Shown here: one piece after another, positions 46,706 to 55,659 of the stretch
Numbering within the stretch: the stretch's first letter is position 1
How the letters are laid out: each line of letters opens with the position of its first letter
DNA from: Rhodanobacter fulvus Jip2
GTDB lineage: Bacteria > Pseudomonadota > Gammaproteobacteria > Xanthomonadales > Rhodanobacteraceae
Assembly: GCF_000264315.1 (NCBI RefSeq)
Contig: NZ_AJXU01000007.1
Location: 62,001 to 126,000, forward strand
Length of the DNA stretch: 64,000 nt
Direction: 5' to 3'
The notes under the pieces: model-generated
What the model was told of the DNA's origin: nothing
Database searches by the model: none
What the model saw: only the letters and a program-made list of their open reading frames with translations
Position numbers and translations under genes: made by a program

Positions 46706-47290
46706 ATGACCGAATCACCGAGCCCGCTGTCCGGCCGCCCGCTGCTGCTGGTCGACGATGACGTCACCTTCGTTCGCGTGCTGGCACGCGCACTGGGCTC
46801 GCGCGGTTTCGAGGTCATCACCGCCACCAGCTTCGACGAGGCCCGCGCGCTGGCGCGCCGGCATCATCCGCGCTACTGCGTGCTCGACCTGAAACTGGGC
46901 GAGGACAACGGCCTGCGGCTGATCCCCGAACTGCACACCCTGGTGCCGGACATCCGCGTGTTGCTGCTGACTGGCTACGCCTCGATCGCCACCGCGGTGG
47001 AGGCGATCAAGCGCGGCGCCCACGACTACCTGGCCAAGCCGGTGGACGCGGACGCGGTGGTGCGCGCCCTGCTCGATGGCGACAACGACAGCGACGACAG
47101 CGACCTGCCCGACGCGCCGGAGCAGCCGCTGGCGCTGCGCCGGCTGGAGTGGGAACACATCCAGCGCGTGCTGACCGAATGCGACGGCAACATCTCCGAG
47201 ACCGCCCGTCGGCTCGGCATGCATCGCCGCACGCTGCAGCGCAAGCTGAGCAAGCACCCGGTGCGCGAACGCCCCGACCGCGACGACTGA
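46706..47290 (+). CDS. regA: Response regulator, RegA/PrrA/RoxR type
   Basis: A 194-residue regulator. The receiver domain has the acidic pocket LLLVDDDVTF, phospho-acceptor Asp61 in YCVLDLKLGEDNGL and Lys111 in DYLAKPVDA. A short acidic linker leads to a Fis-type helix-turn-helix: RLEWEHIQRVLTECDGNISE and TARRLGMHRRTLQRKL, nearly the consensus of RegA proteins. GGAG at 46695-46698 favours the ATG at 46706 over in-frame ATGs at 46694 and 46703. It follows regB by 99 bp. RegA homologues control terminal oxidases and other redox-responsive genes. Confidence 0.94.
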   Translation: MTESPSPLSGRPLLLVDDDVTFVRVLARALGSRGFEVITATSFDEARALARRHHPRYCVLDLKLGEDNGLRLIPELHTLVPDIRVLLLTGYASIATAVEAIKRGAHDYLAKPVDADAVVRALLDGDNDSDDSDLPDAPEQPLALRRLEWEHIQRVLTECDGNISETARRLGMHRRTLQRKLSKHPVRERPDRDD

Positions 47291-47305
47291 TCGCGCGCTC
47301 CCTTG

Positions 47306-47383
47306 TGTGGGAGCGACTTCAGTCGCGATGCTCTTGCTCTGGAGCCTTGGCGCAGAAGCATCGCGGCTGAAGCCGCTCCCACA
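47306..47383. repeat. REP-type inverted pair, copy 5
   Basis: The left arm has the A-T inner stem (gcgacttcagtcgc) and the right arm the G-C version (gcggctgaagccgc), each self-complementary. It lies 15 bp after the regA stop and could serve as its 3' end. Confidence 0.9.
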
Positions 47384-47518
47384 GAATCTCCCGCGGGCAC
47401 CTTTCGCCATGCCCGCGCGTCCCATCAACGTCCGCACCCCACTGCGACAACGCGCCACCTTTTGCGTGCGCGCCATCGGACTATCCTTGCAACCCTAGAC
47501 CCCCATCCAGAGTTCCGC

Positions 47519-49762
47519 TTGAACGCCTTCCCGCTCGGTCTGTGCGCAGCCGCACTCGCGATCTCCACCAGCCCGGCGATGGCCAGCGGGCCCGCCGTGG
47601 CAGCCACCACACTGGCACCGGTCTCGGTCCACGCCAGCGACACCCAGGTGATGAGCACCGAAAGCGTGCAGGTGCGGATCGACCGAACCCAGCTGCAGCA
47701 ACAGAACGTCAGCGACAGCGCCGACGCGCTGAAATACGCGCCGAACATGATCGTGCGCAAACGCTATATCGGCGACCCCAACGCGGTCATCAGCGGCCGC
47801 AACACCGGCACCCTGCAAAGTGCGCGCAGCCTGCTCTACGCCGACGGCCTGCTGCTTTCCAACCTGATGACCAATGGCTGGGACGGCGCGCCGCGCTGGG
47901 GCATGGTGGCGCCGCAGGAGATCGGCGCGGTCGACATCCTGTACGGTCCGTATTCCGCGCTGTACCCGGGCAACTCGCTGGGCACCACCGTGCTGATCCA
48001 CACCATCCTGCCGAACCGCCTGATGGCCAGCGCCAGCTCGCAATTCTTCAGCCAGGATTACCGCGACGCGTACGGCGCCGCCGGCCGCTACAACGGCCAT
48101 CAGCTTTCCGCCACGTTGGGCAACCGGCAAGGTCGCTGGAGCTGGCTGGTATCGGTGAACCGGCTCGACAACCACGGCCAGCCCATGCAATACGCCACCG
48201 CGCGCGCCGGTGGCGATGCCACCGCCGCAGTGCCGGTGACTGGCGCCACGCCAGACCGCAATCCCAACGGTTCGCCGCGGCTGGTCTATGGCGCCAACAC
48301 CATCGAGCACACGGTACAGACGCAGGCCAAGCTGAAGCTGGGCGTGAAACTTGCCGAGCACGTCGATGCCCTGTTCACCCTCGGCTGGTGGCACAACCGC
48401 GCCGACGACCGCACGCGCAGCCTGATCCGCAATGCGGCCGGCGAACTCGTCGACGAAGGCGTCATCAGCGCCGACGGGAAGATCTGGACCTTGCCATCCA
48501 GCGGTCTGGCCCCGTCCTCAGCCAGCGACGCCCACGCGCTCTACGGCATCGAGCTCAACGGCAAATTCGACAACGACTGGCGTTGGACGGCTGTCGCCAG
48601 CCACTACGATTTCCTGCGTTCGCAAAGCCGCAACGCGCTCACCCCGACCGGCGCCGCCGGCACCGTGGCCGACAAGGGCGGCTCGGGCTGGGACACGTTC
48701 GACCTGCGCAGTTCCGGCCCGGTCGGCGACAACCATATGCTCTACGCCGGCGTGCATGGCGATCGCTATCTGCTGGATTCGCGCGTGCGCAACAGCAGCC
48801 AGTGGTGGACGGGCGCCGCCGATGGCCCTCTGATCAGCAGCTTCGCCGGCCGCACCCAGACGCGCGCGGCCTACCTGCAGGACGTGTGGGCGCTTGCGCC
48901 AGCCTGGGCGCTCACCGTGGGTGGGCGGTTGGAACAGTGGCGCGCCTATGGCGGCGTGCTGGGCAATGCCGACGGCAGCCTGCGTTACGCCGATCGCCAG
49001 CGTACCGATTTCTCACCCAAGGCGTCGCTGGCCTGGGATTTCGCCGGCGACTGGCAACTGCGGCTGGCCTACGGCAAGGCGGTGCGCTACCCCACCGTAT
49101 CGGAGCTGTTCCAGGGTTCGATCTCGGCCAACGCCATCGTCAACAACAATCCCGCGCTGCGCCCCGAGCGCGACCGATCCGCCGATCTCACCCTCACCCG
49201 CCAGCTGGACAAGGGCCACTGGCGCGTCTCGCTGTACCAGGATCGCATCGCCGATTCGCTGTATTCGCAAACCGACATCACCGTGACGCCCACCGTCACC
49301 AGCGTGCAGAACATCGACCTCGTGCGCTCACGCGGCATCGAGGGCGAGCTCACGCTGACGGACGTCTGGACGTCCGGACTGGATATCTCCGCCAGCCTCG
49401 CGCTCAACGATGCCAAGACCTTGCGCGATCGCCAGTTCCCCCGGGCCGAAGGCAACTATTTCCCGCGCATTCCCAGGCTTCGCGCCAACCTGTTCGCGGA
49501 CTACCGCTTCGCGCCCGGCTGGGACGCCTCATTGGGCGTGCGCCGCTCCGGCCGCCAGTACGGCACACTGGACAACAGCGATTTCGTCGACACGTACGGC
49601 GCGGTCAGCGCGTTCACCGTGGTCGACGCCAAACTGCGCTGGGCCTTCGCGCCGCACTGGACCGCTTCACTGGGCGTGGACAATCTCACCGATACTCATT
49701 ACTGGGTTTATCACCCCTACGCCGGCCGAACCTGGTTCGGCGAGTTGCGCTGGGAGCTGTAA
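47519..49762 (+). CDS. TonB-dependent outer-membrane receptor of unknown substrate
   Basis: About 747 residues from a TTG at 47519, chosen because it directly precedes a signal peptide (NAFPLGLCAAALAISTSPAM, cleavage near ASG); a frame open further upstream runs into a REP element. The plug domain includes VRIDRTQLQQQNVSDSADAL, ISGRNTGTLQSARSLLYADG and VDILYGPYSALYPGNSLGTT. The remainder is a 22-strand barrel with LAYGKAVRYPTVSELFQGSI and a final LGVDNLTDTHYWVYHPYAGR, ending in the aromatic GELRWEL. A TonB box is not obvious. Substrate may be a metal chelate, given its neighbours; this is inference. Confidence 0.88.
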   Translation: MNAFPLGLCAAALAISTSPAMASGPAVAATTLAPVSVHASDTQVMSTESVQVRIDRTQLQQQNVSDSADALKYAPNMIVRKRYIGDPNAVISGRNTGTLQSARSLLYADGLLLSNLMTNGWDGAPRWGMVAPQEIGAVDILYGPYSALYPGNSLGTTVLIHTILPNRLMASASSQFFSQDYRDAYGAAGRYNGHQLSATLGNRQGRWSWLVSVNRLDNHGQPMQYATARAGGDATAAVPVTGATPDRNPNGSPRLVYGANTIEHTVQTQAKLKLGVKLAEHVDALFTLGWWHNRADDRTRSLIRNAAGELVDEGVISADGKIWTLPSSGLAPSSASDAHALYGIELNGKFDNDWRWTAVASHYDFLRSQSRNALTPTGAAGTVADKGGSGWDTFDLRSSGPVGDNHMLYAGVHGDRYLLDSRVRNSSQWWTGAADGPLISSFAGRTQTRAAYLQDVWALAPAWALTVGGRLEQWRAYGGVLGNADGSLRYADRQRTDFSPKASLAWDFAGDWQLRLAYGKAVRYPTVSELFQGSISANAIVNNNPALRPERDRSADLTLTRQLDKGHWRVSLYQDRIADSLYSQTDITVTPTVTSVQNIDLVRSRGIEGELTLTDVWTSGLDISASLALNDAKTLRDRQFPRAEGNYFPRIPRLRANLFADYRFAPGWDASLGVRRSGRQYGTLDNSDFVDTYGAVSAFTVVDAKLRWAFAPHWTASLGVDNLTDTHYWVYHPYAGRTWFGELRWEL

Positions 49763-49770
49763 ACGCTTTC

Positions 49771-49879
49771 GCTCCTCCCCCTGCTCTGCAGGGGGAGGTT
49801 GGGAGGGGGTAAGGCTTTTGATTTTCCAATCAAGATCAACCCCTCCCCAACCCTCCCCTGCTTTGCAGGGGAGGGAGCA
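49771..49879. repeat. CTCCCCTGC/GCAGGGGAG inverted repeat element, copy 4
   Basis: Left unit gctcctccccctgctctgcagggggagg and right unit ccctccccaaccctcccctgctttgcaggggagggagc bracket a centre containing cttttgattttccaatcaagatc. It is the most complete copy and lies between the receptor gene and the propeller gene, where it could reduce co-transcription. Confidence 0.85.
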
Positions 49880-49902
49880 AAAGCCCACTTCGAGGGAATC
49901 TG

Positions 49903-51069
49903 ATGCGCCGACTTCTCTTCATGCTGATTTACCTGCTGTCGCCACTTGCGTGCGCGCACGACATGGGCCACATGGCGAAGGCACCCGAGCTGGGCGCCAG
50001 CGCGGCGTTCGACAGCCATGGCCGTTTGTGGGTGGTCGATGCGGCCAACGGCCACGTGCGGCTGCGGCATTCCGACGATGACGGCCACAGCCTGAGCACA
50101 CCCGTCGCGGTCAACGCCGAACCCGAACGGATCTACGCCGAGGGTGAAAACCGGCCCAAGCTGGCGTTCGGTCCGCATGACGAGATCTACGTGAGCTGGT
50201 CGCAGCCACGCGCCAAACCATGGACAGGCTTCGTGCGATTCGCCCGCTCGCTGGATGGCGGCGCGCACTTCTCCACCCCCATCACCGTGCACCACGACCG
50301 CGCCGAAATCACCCACCGTTTCGACGCGCTGGCGGTCGATGGCAACGGCCGCATCGTGGTGGCATGGATCGACAAGCGCGACCTGCTGGCCGCGGAAGCC
50401 GCCAAGAAACCGTACCTGGGCGCGGCGGTGTACTACAGCTGGTCCGACGATGGCGGCGCCACCTTCGTCCCCGAACACAAGCTGGTCGACCAGAGCTGCG
50501 AATGCTGCCGCATCGCCCTGGCAACGACACCGCAAGGCGACGTCGCCGCCTTCTTCCGCAGCATCTATGGCGACAACATCCGCGACCACGGCTACGCGGT
50601 GCTGACCACGCAAGGGAAAGCCGCAACGGCCACACGCGCCACCTTCAGCGACTGGCACATCGCTGGCTGCCCGCATCACGGCCCGGGCCTGGCCATCGGC
50701 GCAGACGGCACCCGCCACGCCGTGTGGTACGAGGCAAAGACACAGCCCACGATCTGGTACGGCCAGCTCGATCCCGGCCACGCGCCCCATCACCGGCAGG
50801 CCATCGCCACCGCCGGCGCCAGCCATGCCGACGTGGCGGTACACGGCCATGATGTCTGGGTGGTGTGGAACCAGGTCAGCGCCTCAGGCTACGCGCTGGC
50901 GCTGCGCCATTCCACCGATAACGGCGCGCATTTCGGCCCCGCCCGCGATATCGCCCACAGCACCGTCGCCGTTGGCTCGCCGCAACTGCTGCAGAAAAAC
51001 GGGCACGTGTTCGTGGCATGGAACACCGCCGATGGCTTCCGCCTGATCGCCACGGAATCCATGCCATGA
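49903..51069 (+). CDS. Exported Asp-box (BNR/sialidase-like) beta-propeller with CECC motif
   Basis: A 388-residue periplasmic protein. Signal peptide MRRLLFMLIYLLSPLACA (about residues 1-18), followed by the His/Met-rich HDMGHM. Four Asp-box-like motifs are visible: HSDDDGHSL (56-64), SLDGGAHF (about 117), SDDGGATF (about 181) and STDNGAHF (about 345), giving a six- or seven-bladed propeller. Unusual are CECC (199-202, in VDQSCECCRIA) and GCPHHGPGL (about 255-263). The sialidase catalytic Arg triad is not evident, so glycosidase activity is not assumed. The stop overlaps the next start in ATGA. A metal-handling role is inferred only. Confidence 0.75.
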   Translation: MRRLLFMLIYLLSPLACAHDMGHMAKAPELGASAAFDSHGRLWVVDAANGHVRLRHSDDDGHSLSTPVAVNAEPERIYAEGENRPKLAFGPHDEIYVSWSQPRAKPWTGFVRFARSLDGGAHFSTPITVHHDRAEITHRFDALAVDGNGRIVVAWIDKRDLLAAEAAKKPYLGAAVYYSWSDDGGATFVPEHKLVDQSCECCRIALATTPQGDVAAFFRSIYGDNIRDHGYAVLTTQGKAATATRATFSDWHIAGCPHHGPGLAIGADGTRHAVWYEAKTQPTIWYGQLDPGHAPHHRQAIATAGASHADVAVHGHDVWVVWNQVSASGYALALRHSTDNGAHFGPARDIAHSTVAVGSPQLLQKNGHVFVAWNTADGFRLIATESMP

Positions 51070-51527
51070 AACGCCTGCTGGCCCTCTTGCTGCTGGTGAT
51101 GCCGACCCTCGTCAGCGCCGCCTCATTGCAACCGCTGGCGGCCACCGACGTGCCGGCACTGCTGCAGCCACCCGCCCACGGCGAGCGCATCATCGCGCTC
51201 TGGTCACTGGACTGCGCCTACTGCGAATCCAATCTGGAAGCGTTGGCAGCCTTGCAACGTGCGCATCCGAAGTCGATTGAACTGATCACCGTGACCACGG
51301 ACGACATCACCGCCCAGCGCCCGGCGATCGAAGCACGCCTGCACAAGATGAAGATGGCCACCTACCCCGCCCGCGCCTACGCCGAAGCCACCCCGCAACG
51401 CATCAATTTCCTGCTCGACTCGAACTGGGGCGGAGAGACTCCCCGTGTCCTGGTGATCCGCGCCGACGGCAGCCGCACCGGCGTCAGTGGCGCGTTGACG
51501 CCTGCGCAGTTGCACAAGATTCGATAG
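51066..51527 (+). CDS. Periplasmic thioredoxin-like protein
   Basis: A 153-residue exported protein. Signal peptide MKRLLALLLLVMPTLVSAAS (cleavage after SAA). The mature part has a TlpA/thioredoxin core: IIALWSLDCAYCESNLEAL with active-site CAYC (Cys50, Cys53), ELITVTTDDI and GGETPRVLVIRADGS, in which Thr-Pro126 would be the cis-proline. It overlaps the propeller gene by four bases, so the two are probably made together; a natural role is to keep the propeller's CECC cysteines reduced, which is inference. Confidence 0.83.
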   Translation: MKRLLALLLLVMPTLVSAASLQPLAATDVPALLQPPAHGERIIALWSLDCAYCESNLEALAALQRAHPKSIELITVTTDDITAQRPAIEARLHKMKMATYPARAYAEATPQRINFLLDSNWGGETPRVLVIRADGSRTGVSGALTPAQLHKIR

Positions 51528-51540
51528 GCAGCGCTACGGA

Positions 51541-51690
51541 CGGCTTCAGCCGCCGCGCTCCCGCTGTCTGTGGGAGCGACTTCAGTCGCGACGCTTTTGC
51601 TCTTGAATCTGACTGCAGAGCAAGAGCATCGCGCACAGGGTGCGCTCCTGCACAAACAACAAGGGCATCGCGGCTGGGGCCGCTCCCACA
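51541..51690. repeat. REP mosaic (one pair plus degenerate and extra halves), copy 6
   Basis: A stray half (cggcttcagccgccgcgc, 51541-51558), a left arm at 51569 with A-T inner stem, a degenerate inverse arm (catcgcgcacagggtgcgctcctgc) and a further inverse half (gcatcgcggctggggccgctcccaca, 51665-51690). It occupies most of the space between the thioredoxin-like gene and the CoA-transferase. Confidence 0.8.
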
Positions 51691-51773
51691 AGGCCCGATT
51701 CAGCAGGCGGAAAGCTCGTCGAACCATTCCGTCGTATTCTTGCGAGACGACTCTTCCTGCAGGAATACGTGCA

Positions 51774-53132
51774 ATGGACAAGGTTTATCCCAGCGCCACG
51801 CAAGCCCTCGACGGCCTGCTGTTCGACGGCATGACGATCGCGGCCGGTGGCTTTGGCTTGTGCGGCATCCCCGAAAACCTGATCGGCGCCTTGCTGGAGG
51901 CCGGCACCAAAGACCTGACCATCGTCGGCAACAACGCCGGCGTGGATGATTTCGGCATGGGCCCGCTGCTGAAGACCCACCAGGTGAAGCGCGTATACGC
52001 CTCGTACGTGGGCGAGAACAAGGAGTTCGAGCGGCAGACGCTGGCCGGCGAGCTGGAGCTGCACCTCACCCCGCAAGGCACGCTGGCCGAGAAACTGCGC
52101 GCGGGCGGCGCCGGTATCCCGGGGTTCTACACGCGCACCGCGTTCGGCACCAAGCTGGCCGAGGGCAAGGAAACCAAGGTGTTCGGCGACAAGGAATATG
52201 TGCTGGAGGAAGCCATCCACGCCGACCTGTCGATCGTGAAAGCATGGAAGGGCGACGCCCACGGCAACCTGGTGTTCCGCGAGACCGCGCGCAACTTCAA
52301 CCCGATGATCGCCACCTGCGGCAAGGCCTGCGTGGCCGAGGTGGAGCACCTGGTGCCGGTGGGCGAGCTGGACCCGAACAACATCCATGTGCCGGGCATC
52401 TACGTCGACCGCATCGTGCAGGGCGAAAAGTACGAAAAGCGAATCGAATTCCGCACGCTGGCCGGCGTGGCGGCGGGCAAGGAGAACCCCACCCGCGTGG
52501 CGATGGCCAAGCGCGCGGCGCAGGAACTGCGCGACGGCTTCTACGTGAACCTCGGCATCGGCATTCCCACCATGGTGGCCAACCACATTCCCGAGGGCGT
52601 CAGCGTCACCCTGCAATCGGAGAACGGCTTGCTTGGCATCGGTCCGTTCCCCACCGAGGATCAGCTCGATCCGGACCTGATCAACGCCGGCAAACAGACC
52701 ATCACCACCCTGCCCGGTTCCAGCTTCTTCTCCAGTGCCGATTCCTTCGCGATGATCCGCGGCGGCCATATCGACCTGTCGATCCTGGGCGGCCTGGAAG
52801 TCTCCGCGCACGGCGATCTGGCCAACTGGATGGTGCCGGGCAAGATGGTGAAAGGCCCCGGCGGGGCGATGGATCTGGTCAGCGGCGTGAAGCGCGTGGT
52901 GGTGCTGATGGAGCACTGTGCGAAGGACGGCAGCCCCAAGATCAAGGATCAATGCGACCTGCCGCTCACCGGCAAACAGGTGGTGGACCTGATCATCACC
53001 GACCTGTGCGTGTTCGAGGTGGCCAAGGGCAAGGGCCTGACGCTGATCGAGCTCAATGACGGCGTCACGCTGGAAGACGTGAAGGCGAAGACCGGCTGCG
53101 CGTTTGCCGTTTCGCCATCGCTCCAGCACTGA
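51774..53132 (+). CDS. Single-chain 3-oxoacid CoA-transferase (SCOT type, subunits A and B fused)
   Basis: A 452-residue protein; start ATG at 51774 (earlier reading frame runs into REP sequence). Residues 1-230 are an A-subunit: [36 protein letters not shown] and [20 protein letters not shown]. Residues about 240-452 are a B-subunit: [20 protein letters not shown] and [18 protein letters not shown] with the nucleophilic Glu283. Bacterial versions are usually two genes; here they are one chain, like mitochondrial SCOT. Likely reaction: succinyl-CoA plus acetoacetate to acetoacetyl-CoA, but the acyl specificity is not readable. The gene stands alone and converges on the kinase gene. Confidence 0.9.
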   Translation: MDKVYPSATQALDGLLFDGMTIAAGGFGLCGIPENLIGALLEAGTKDLTIVGNNAGVDDFGMGPLLKTHQVKRVYASYVGENKEFERQTLAGELELHLTPQGTLAEKLRAGGAGIPGFYTRTAFGTKLAEGKETKVFGDKEYVLEEAIHADLSIVKAWKGDAHGNLVFRETARNFNPMIATCGKACVAEVEHLVPVGELDPNNIHVPGIYVDRIVQGEKYEKRIEFRTLAGVAAGKENPTRVAMAKRAAQELRDGFYVNLGIGIPTMVANHIPEGVSVTLQSENGLLGIGPFPTEDQLDPDLINAGKQTITTLPGSSFFSSADSFAMIRGGHIDLSILGGLEVSAHGDLANWMVPGKMVKGPGGAMDLVSGVKRVVVLMEHCAKDGSPKIKDQCDLPLTGKQVVDLIITDLCVFEVAKGKGLTLIELNDGVTLEDVKAKTGCAFAVSPSLQH

Positions 53133-53156
53133 AGGCACGCGATGTCCGCTGTCGGG

Positions 53157-54152
53157 CTAGCTCGGCAGCGGATGCGGAAAGCGGATGCGTGCGATGTTCT
53201 CGTGACCCGGATGGGTCTGCAGCTCCAGCGGCCAGTCGAAGCGGTCGCTGATGCGCTGGGCGATGGCCAGTTCGAAGCCATGCCGGTCGGCGCCGTGCAT
53301 CCGCTTGGGATGGGCGTCATCCACCGGTTGCACCGACTCGTGATTGCTGACGCTGACCACGCCAGGCGTCACGGTGATCATGACGCGGCCCTGTTCGGTC
53401 TGCTGGCAGGCGTTGCGGATCAACTGCCAGCACAGAACCGAGAATGCCCGTGAGGAGCCTTCCAGCGCGAACCGTGCGGGTTCTTCCAGTTCCAGTTCGA
53501 TCGGCCGGCCCACCAGCAGTTCGCGGGCCGATTGCAGCTCCTGCCGCAACACGTCGTTGACCACGAAGCGTTCGTTGTCGATGACGGTGTCCGACTCGCG
53601 CGCCAGAATCAGCAGGGCTTCGACCAGCACTTCCATCTCGCGGGTGGCGCGGCGGATGCGCTTCACCGAGCGCTTGCCGAAATCAGTCAAACCCTCTTCG
53701 TCGGCAAGCATGTCCACCGACATCTTGATCACGGTGAGCGGGCTGCGCAGTTCGTGGCTGGCGTCGCGGGTGAAGTTGCGCTCGCGCTGGTTGTAGCCGG
53801 CGATGCGGGTGGCGAACCCGTGCAGCCCGCGCGCCAGCGACGCCACGTCGGCGTCGGTATGGGTCGACAGCTTGTGCAGCTGCAGCGCATTCGGGTCGGG
53901 CTGCTGTCCATCCCACCCCGCGACCAACCGGGCCAGCGCCCGCACCGGTCGCCATTCGCGGCGGGTGGCGAACCAGCCCAGTATGGTGGTGATAACGATG
54001 ACGGTGACGACCGCGAGCGTCGGTGCCACGTCGTAAATGCCCATGATGCAGATGATCACGACGGCCACGAATTGCAGGCCGAACACCCAGGCGATGCGCC
54101 GGCGGAAGGCGCCCACCCGGTAGGTGGGCGTCGTTTTCACCCTTTCGTCCAT
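53157..54152 (-). CDS. Sensor histidine kinase with degenerate ATP-lid motifs
   Basis: A 331-residue kinase from the ATG at 54152. Two hydrophobic segments (about 19-40 and 45-62) with almost no periplasmic loop between them, then a HAMP-like region, the H-box RDASHELRSPLTV (His133) and the N box LCWQLIRNACQQT (Asn247). The G1 box DxGxG is replaced by SVSNHES, and G2 reads HGFELAIA. Either the ATP lid is non-canonical or autokinase activity is reduced. Its regulator ends 19 bp upstream on the same strand, making a normal RR-HK operon. The signal is unknown; the minimal sensor suggests a membrane-internal or intracellular cue. Confidence 0.88.
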   Translation of the reverse strand: MDERVKTTPTYRVGAFRRRIAWVFGLQFVAVVIICIMGIYDVAPTLAVVTVIVITTILGWFATRREWRPVRALARLVAGWDGQQPDPNALQLHKLSTHTDADVASLARGLHGFATRIAGYNQRERNFTRDASHELRSPLTVIKMSVDMLADEEGLTDFGKRSVKRIRRATREMEVLVEALLILARESDTVIDNERFVVNDVLRQELQSARELLVGRPIELELEEPARFALEGSSRAFSVLCWQLIRNACQQTEQGRVMITVTPGVVSVSNHESVQPVDDAHPKRMHGADRHGFELAIAQRISDRFDWPLELQTHPGHENIARIRFPHPLPS

Positions 54153-54171
54153 TGACTTCGCCGTGTCGGTA

Positions 54172-54903
54172 TCAAGCCGTCTGGGCGGACAGCGCCACCT
54201 CCGAATCGAGATCTGCGAGGCGGTAGCCGGCCGAATGAATGGTATGTAACAGGGGCCGTGGGAAGGGCTTGTCAATGACGCGACGCAAATTGTACAGATG
54301 CGAACGCAAGGTGTCGGAGTCGGGCAAGGTGTCGCCCCAGATCTCGCGCTCGATATCGCGGCGACTGACCACGCGGGGTGATTCGCGCATCAGGATCGCC
54401 AGCAGCTTCAGGCCGATCGGGGACACGACCAGCTCCTGGCCATCGCGGGTCAGACGCAACGTGGCGGTGTCCAGGGTCATGTCGCCCACGGTGAGCACCT
54501 CGGTGGATACCTGGCGACGATCGCGGCGGATCAGGGCCCGCAGGCGCGCTTCCAGTTCGCGCACCTCGAACGGCTTCACCAGGTAGTCGTCGGCACCGGC
54601 TTCCAGGCCAACCAGCTTGTCGTCCAGCGTGTCGCGCGCGGTAAGCATCAGCACCGGCGTCGATTTCTGTGCCTCCTTGCGCAGCTTGCGACAGACCTCC
54701 AGCCCGTCCAGCCCCGGCAGCATCAGATCAAGCACGATCACGTCATAGCTGTTGGACACCGCCAGGTGCAGGCCGCTGACGCCATCGGCCGCGTAATCCA
54801 CGGAATAACCACGGCGTTCAAGGAATTCGCCCACCATCTCGGCGATCTGGCGATTGTCTTCGACCAACAGGATCAACCCGGCTTGCTCGTCGTGTACGGT
54901 CAT
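54172..54903 (-). CDS. OmpR/PhoB family response regulator
   Basis: A 243-residue regulator. The receiver has LILLVEDNRQI, the phospho-Asp59 in YDVIVLDLMLPGLDGLEV and Lys110 in DDYLVKPFEVRELEA. The C-terminal winged helix shows the OmpR pattern SPIGLKLLAILMRESPRVVS, REIWGDTLPDSDTLRSHLYN and LLHTIHSAGYRLADL. Partner kinase lies immediately downstream. Possible targets are not marked by any repeat I can see. It is transcribed in the same direction as tesA, which ends 99 bp upstream. Confidence 0.93.
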   Translation of the reverse strand: MTVHDEQAGLILLVEDNRQIAEMVGEFLERRGYSVDYAADGVSGLHLAVSNSYDVIVLDLMLPGLDGLEVCRKLRKEAQKSTPVLMLTARDTLDDKLVGLEAGADDYLVKPFEVRELEARLRALIRRDRRQVSTEVLTVGDMTLDTATLRLTRDGQELVVSPIGLKLLAILMRESPRVVSRRDIEREIWGDTLPDSDTLRSHLYNLRRVIDKPFPRPLLHTIHSAGYRLADLDSEVALSAQTA

Positions 54904-55002
54904 ATAGTCGTCCTCGCGTTTAGTGGTTTCACAAATGTGAAGATCTAAACGGTTGCCTGGTGAGGGATGCGTGAAATGGCGGTGGAGGGCTCCGGGTACC
55001 GT

Positions 55003-55659
55003 TCAGGAACGAGGAGAATGCGGCAGTTTCAGAAGGGGCTGCAGGCCCTGCCACACAGTCTCCAGCACGGTCGGTTCCGCCGCCGCGACGGGGTGCAGGC
55101 CGTCGTTTTGCATCAAGGCCGGGTCCATCGCGACGCCTTTCAGCAGGAACGGTACCAGCGCCAGTTTCCGTGACGCGGCCAGGTCGGCGTAGACCGCGCG
55201 CAAGCCGTCACGGTAGCGGGATCCGTAATTCACCGGCAATTCGATGCCCACCAGCAACACCCGCGCGCGGCTCTTCTGCGCCATGGTGATCATCGCGTCG
55301 AGGTTGTCGCGCAACGCCGGCAACGGCAAACCGCGCAGCCCGTCGTTGGCGCCCAGTTCGATCACCAGCACGTCCGGATGGTATTTCTGCAGCAGCGCCG
55401 GCAGGCGGTTGCGGCCACTGAGCGAGGTCTCGCCGCTGATGCTGGCATTGACCGCGCGCCATTCCGGCACCATCTTGCCCAGACGCGTGTCCAGCAAGTG
55501 CACCCAGCCGGCTTCGACCGGAATGTTGTGCGCGGCGGACAGCGAGTCACCCAGCACCAATACCGTTTTTTTCGGCGTGGCGGCCTGCGCGCTGCCGACA
55601 CCGATGCAGCAAAGCAGCACCCATACGCTCCATATCCTCCAACCAGGGCTTCGATGCAT
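55003..55659 (-). CDS. tesA: Periplasmic multifunctional esterase/thioesterase I (GDSL/SGNH hydrolase)
   Basis: The ATG at 55659 gives 218 residues. Signal peptide [20 protein letters not shown] plus VGSAQA. SGNH blocks: VLVLGDSLSAAHN (Ser39), NASISGETSLSGRNRLPALL (Gly), VIELGANDGLRGLPLPAL (Asn) and NDGLHPVAAAEPTVLETVW with catalytic Asp/His. TesA hydrolyses acyl-CoAs and lysophospholipids in the periplasm. The start codon overlaps the divergent ybbA start within CATG (55657-55660); the tesA-ybbA-ybbP arrangement itself is the same as in E. coli. Confidence 0.94.
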   Translation of the reverse strand: MHRSPGWRIWSVWVLLCCIGVGSAQAATPKKTVLVLGDSLSAAHNIPVEAGWVHLLDTRLGKMVPEWRAVNASISGETSLSGRNRLPALLQKYHPDVLVIELGANDGLRGLPLPALRDNLDAMITMAQKSRARVLLVGIELPVNYGSRYRDGLRAVYADLAASRKLALVPFLLKGVAMDPALMQNDGLHPVAAAEPTVLETVWQGLQPLLKLPHSPRS

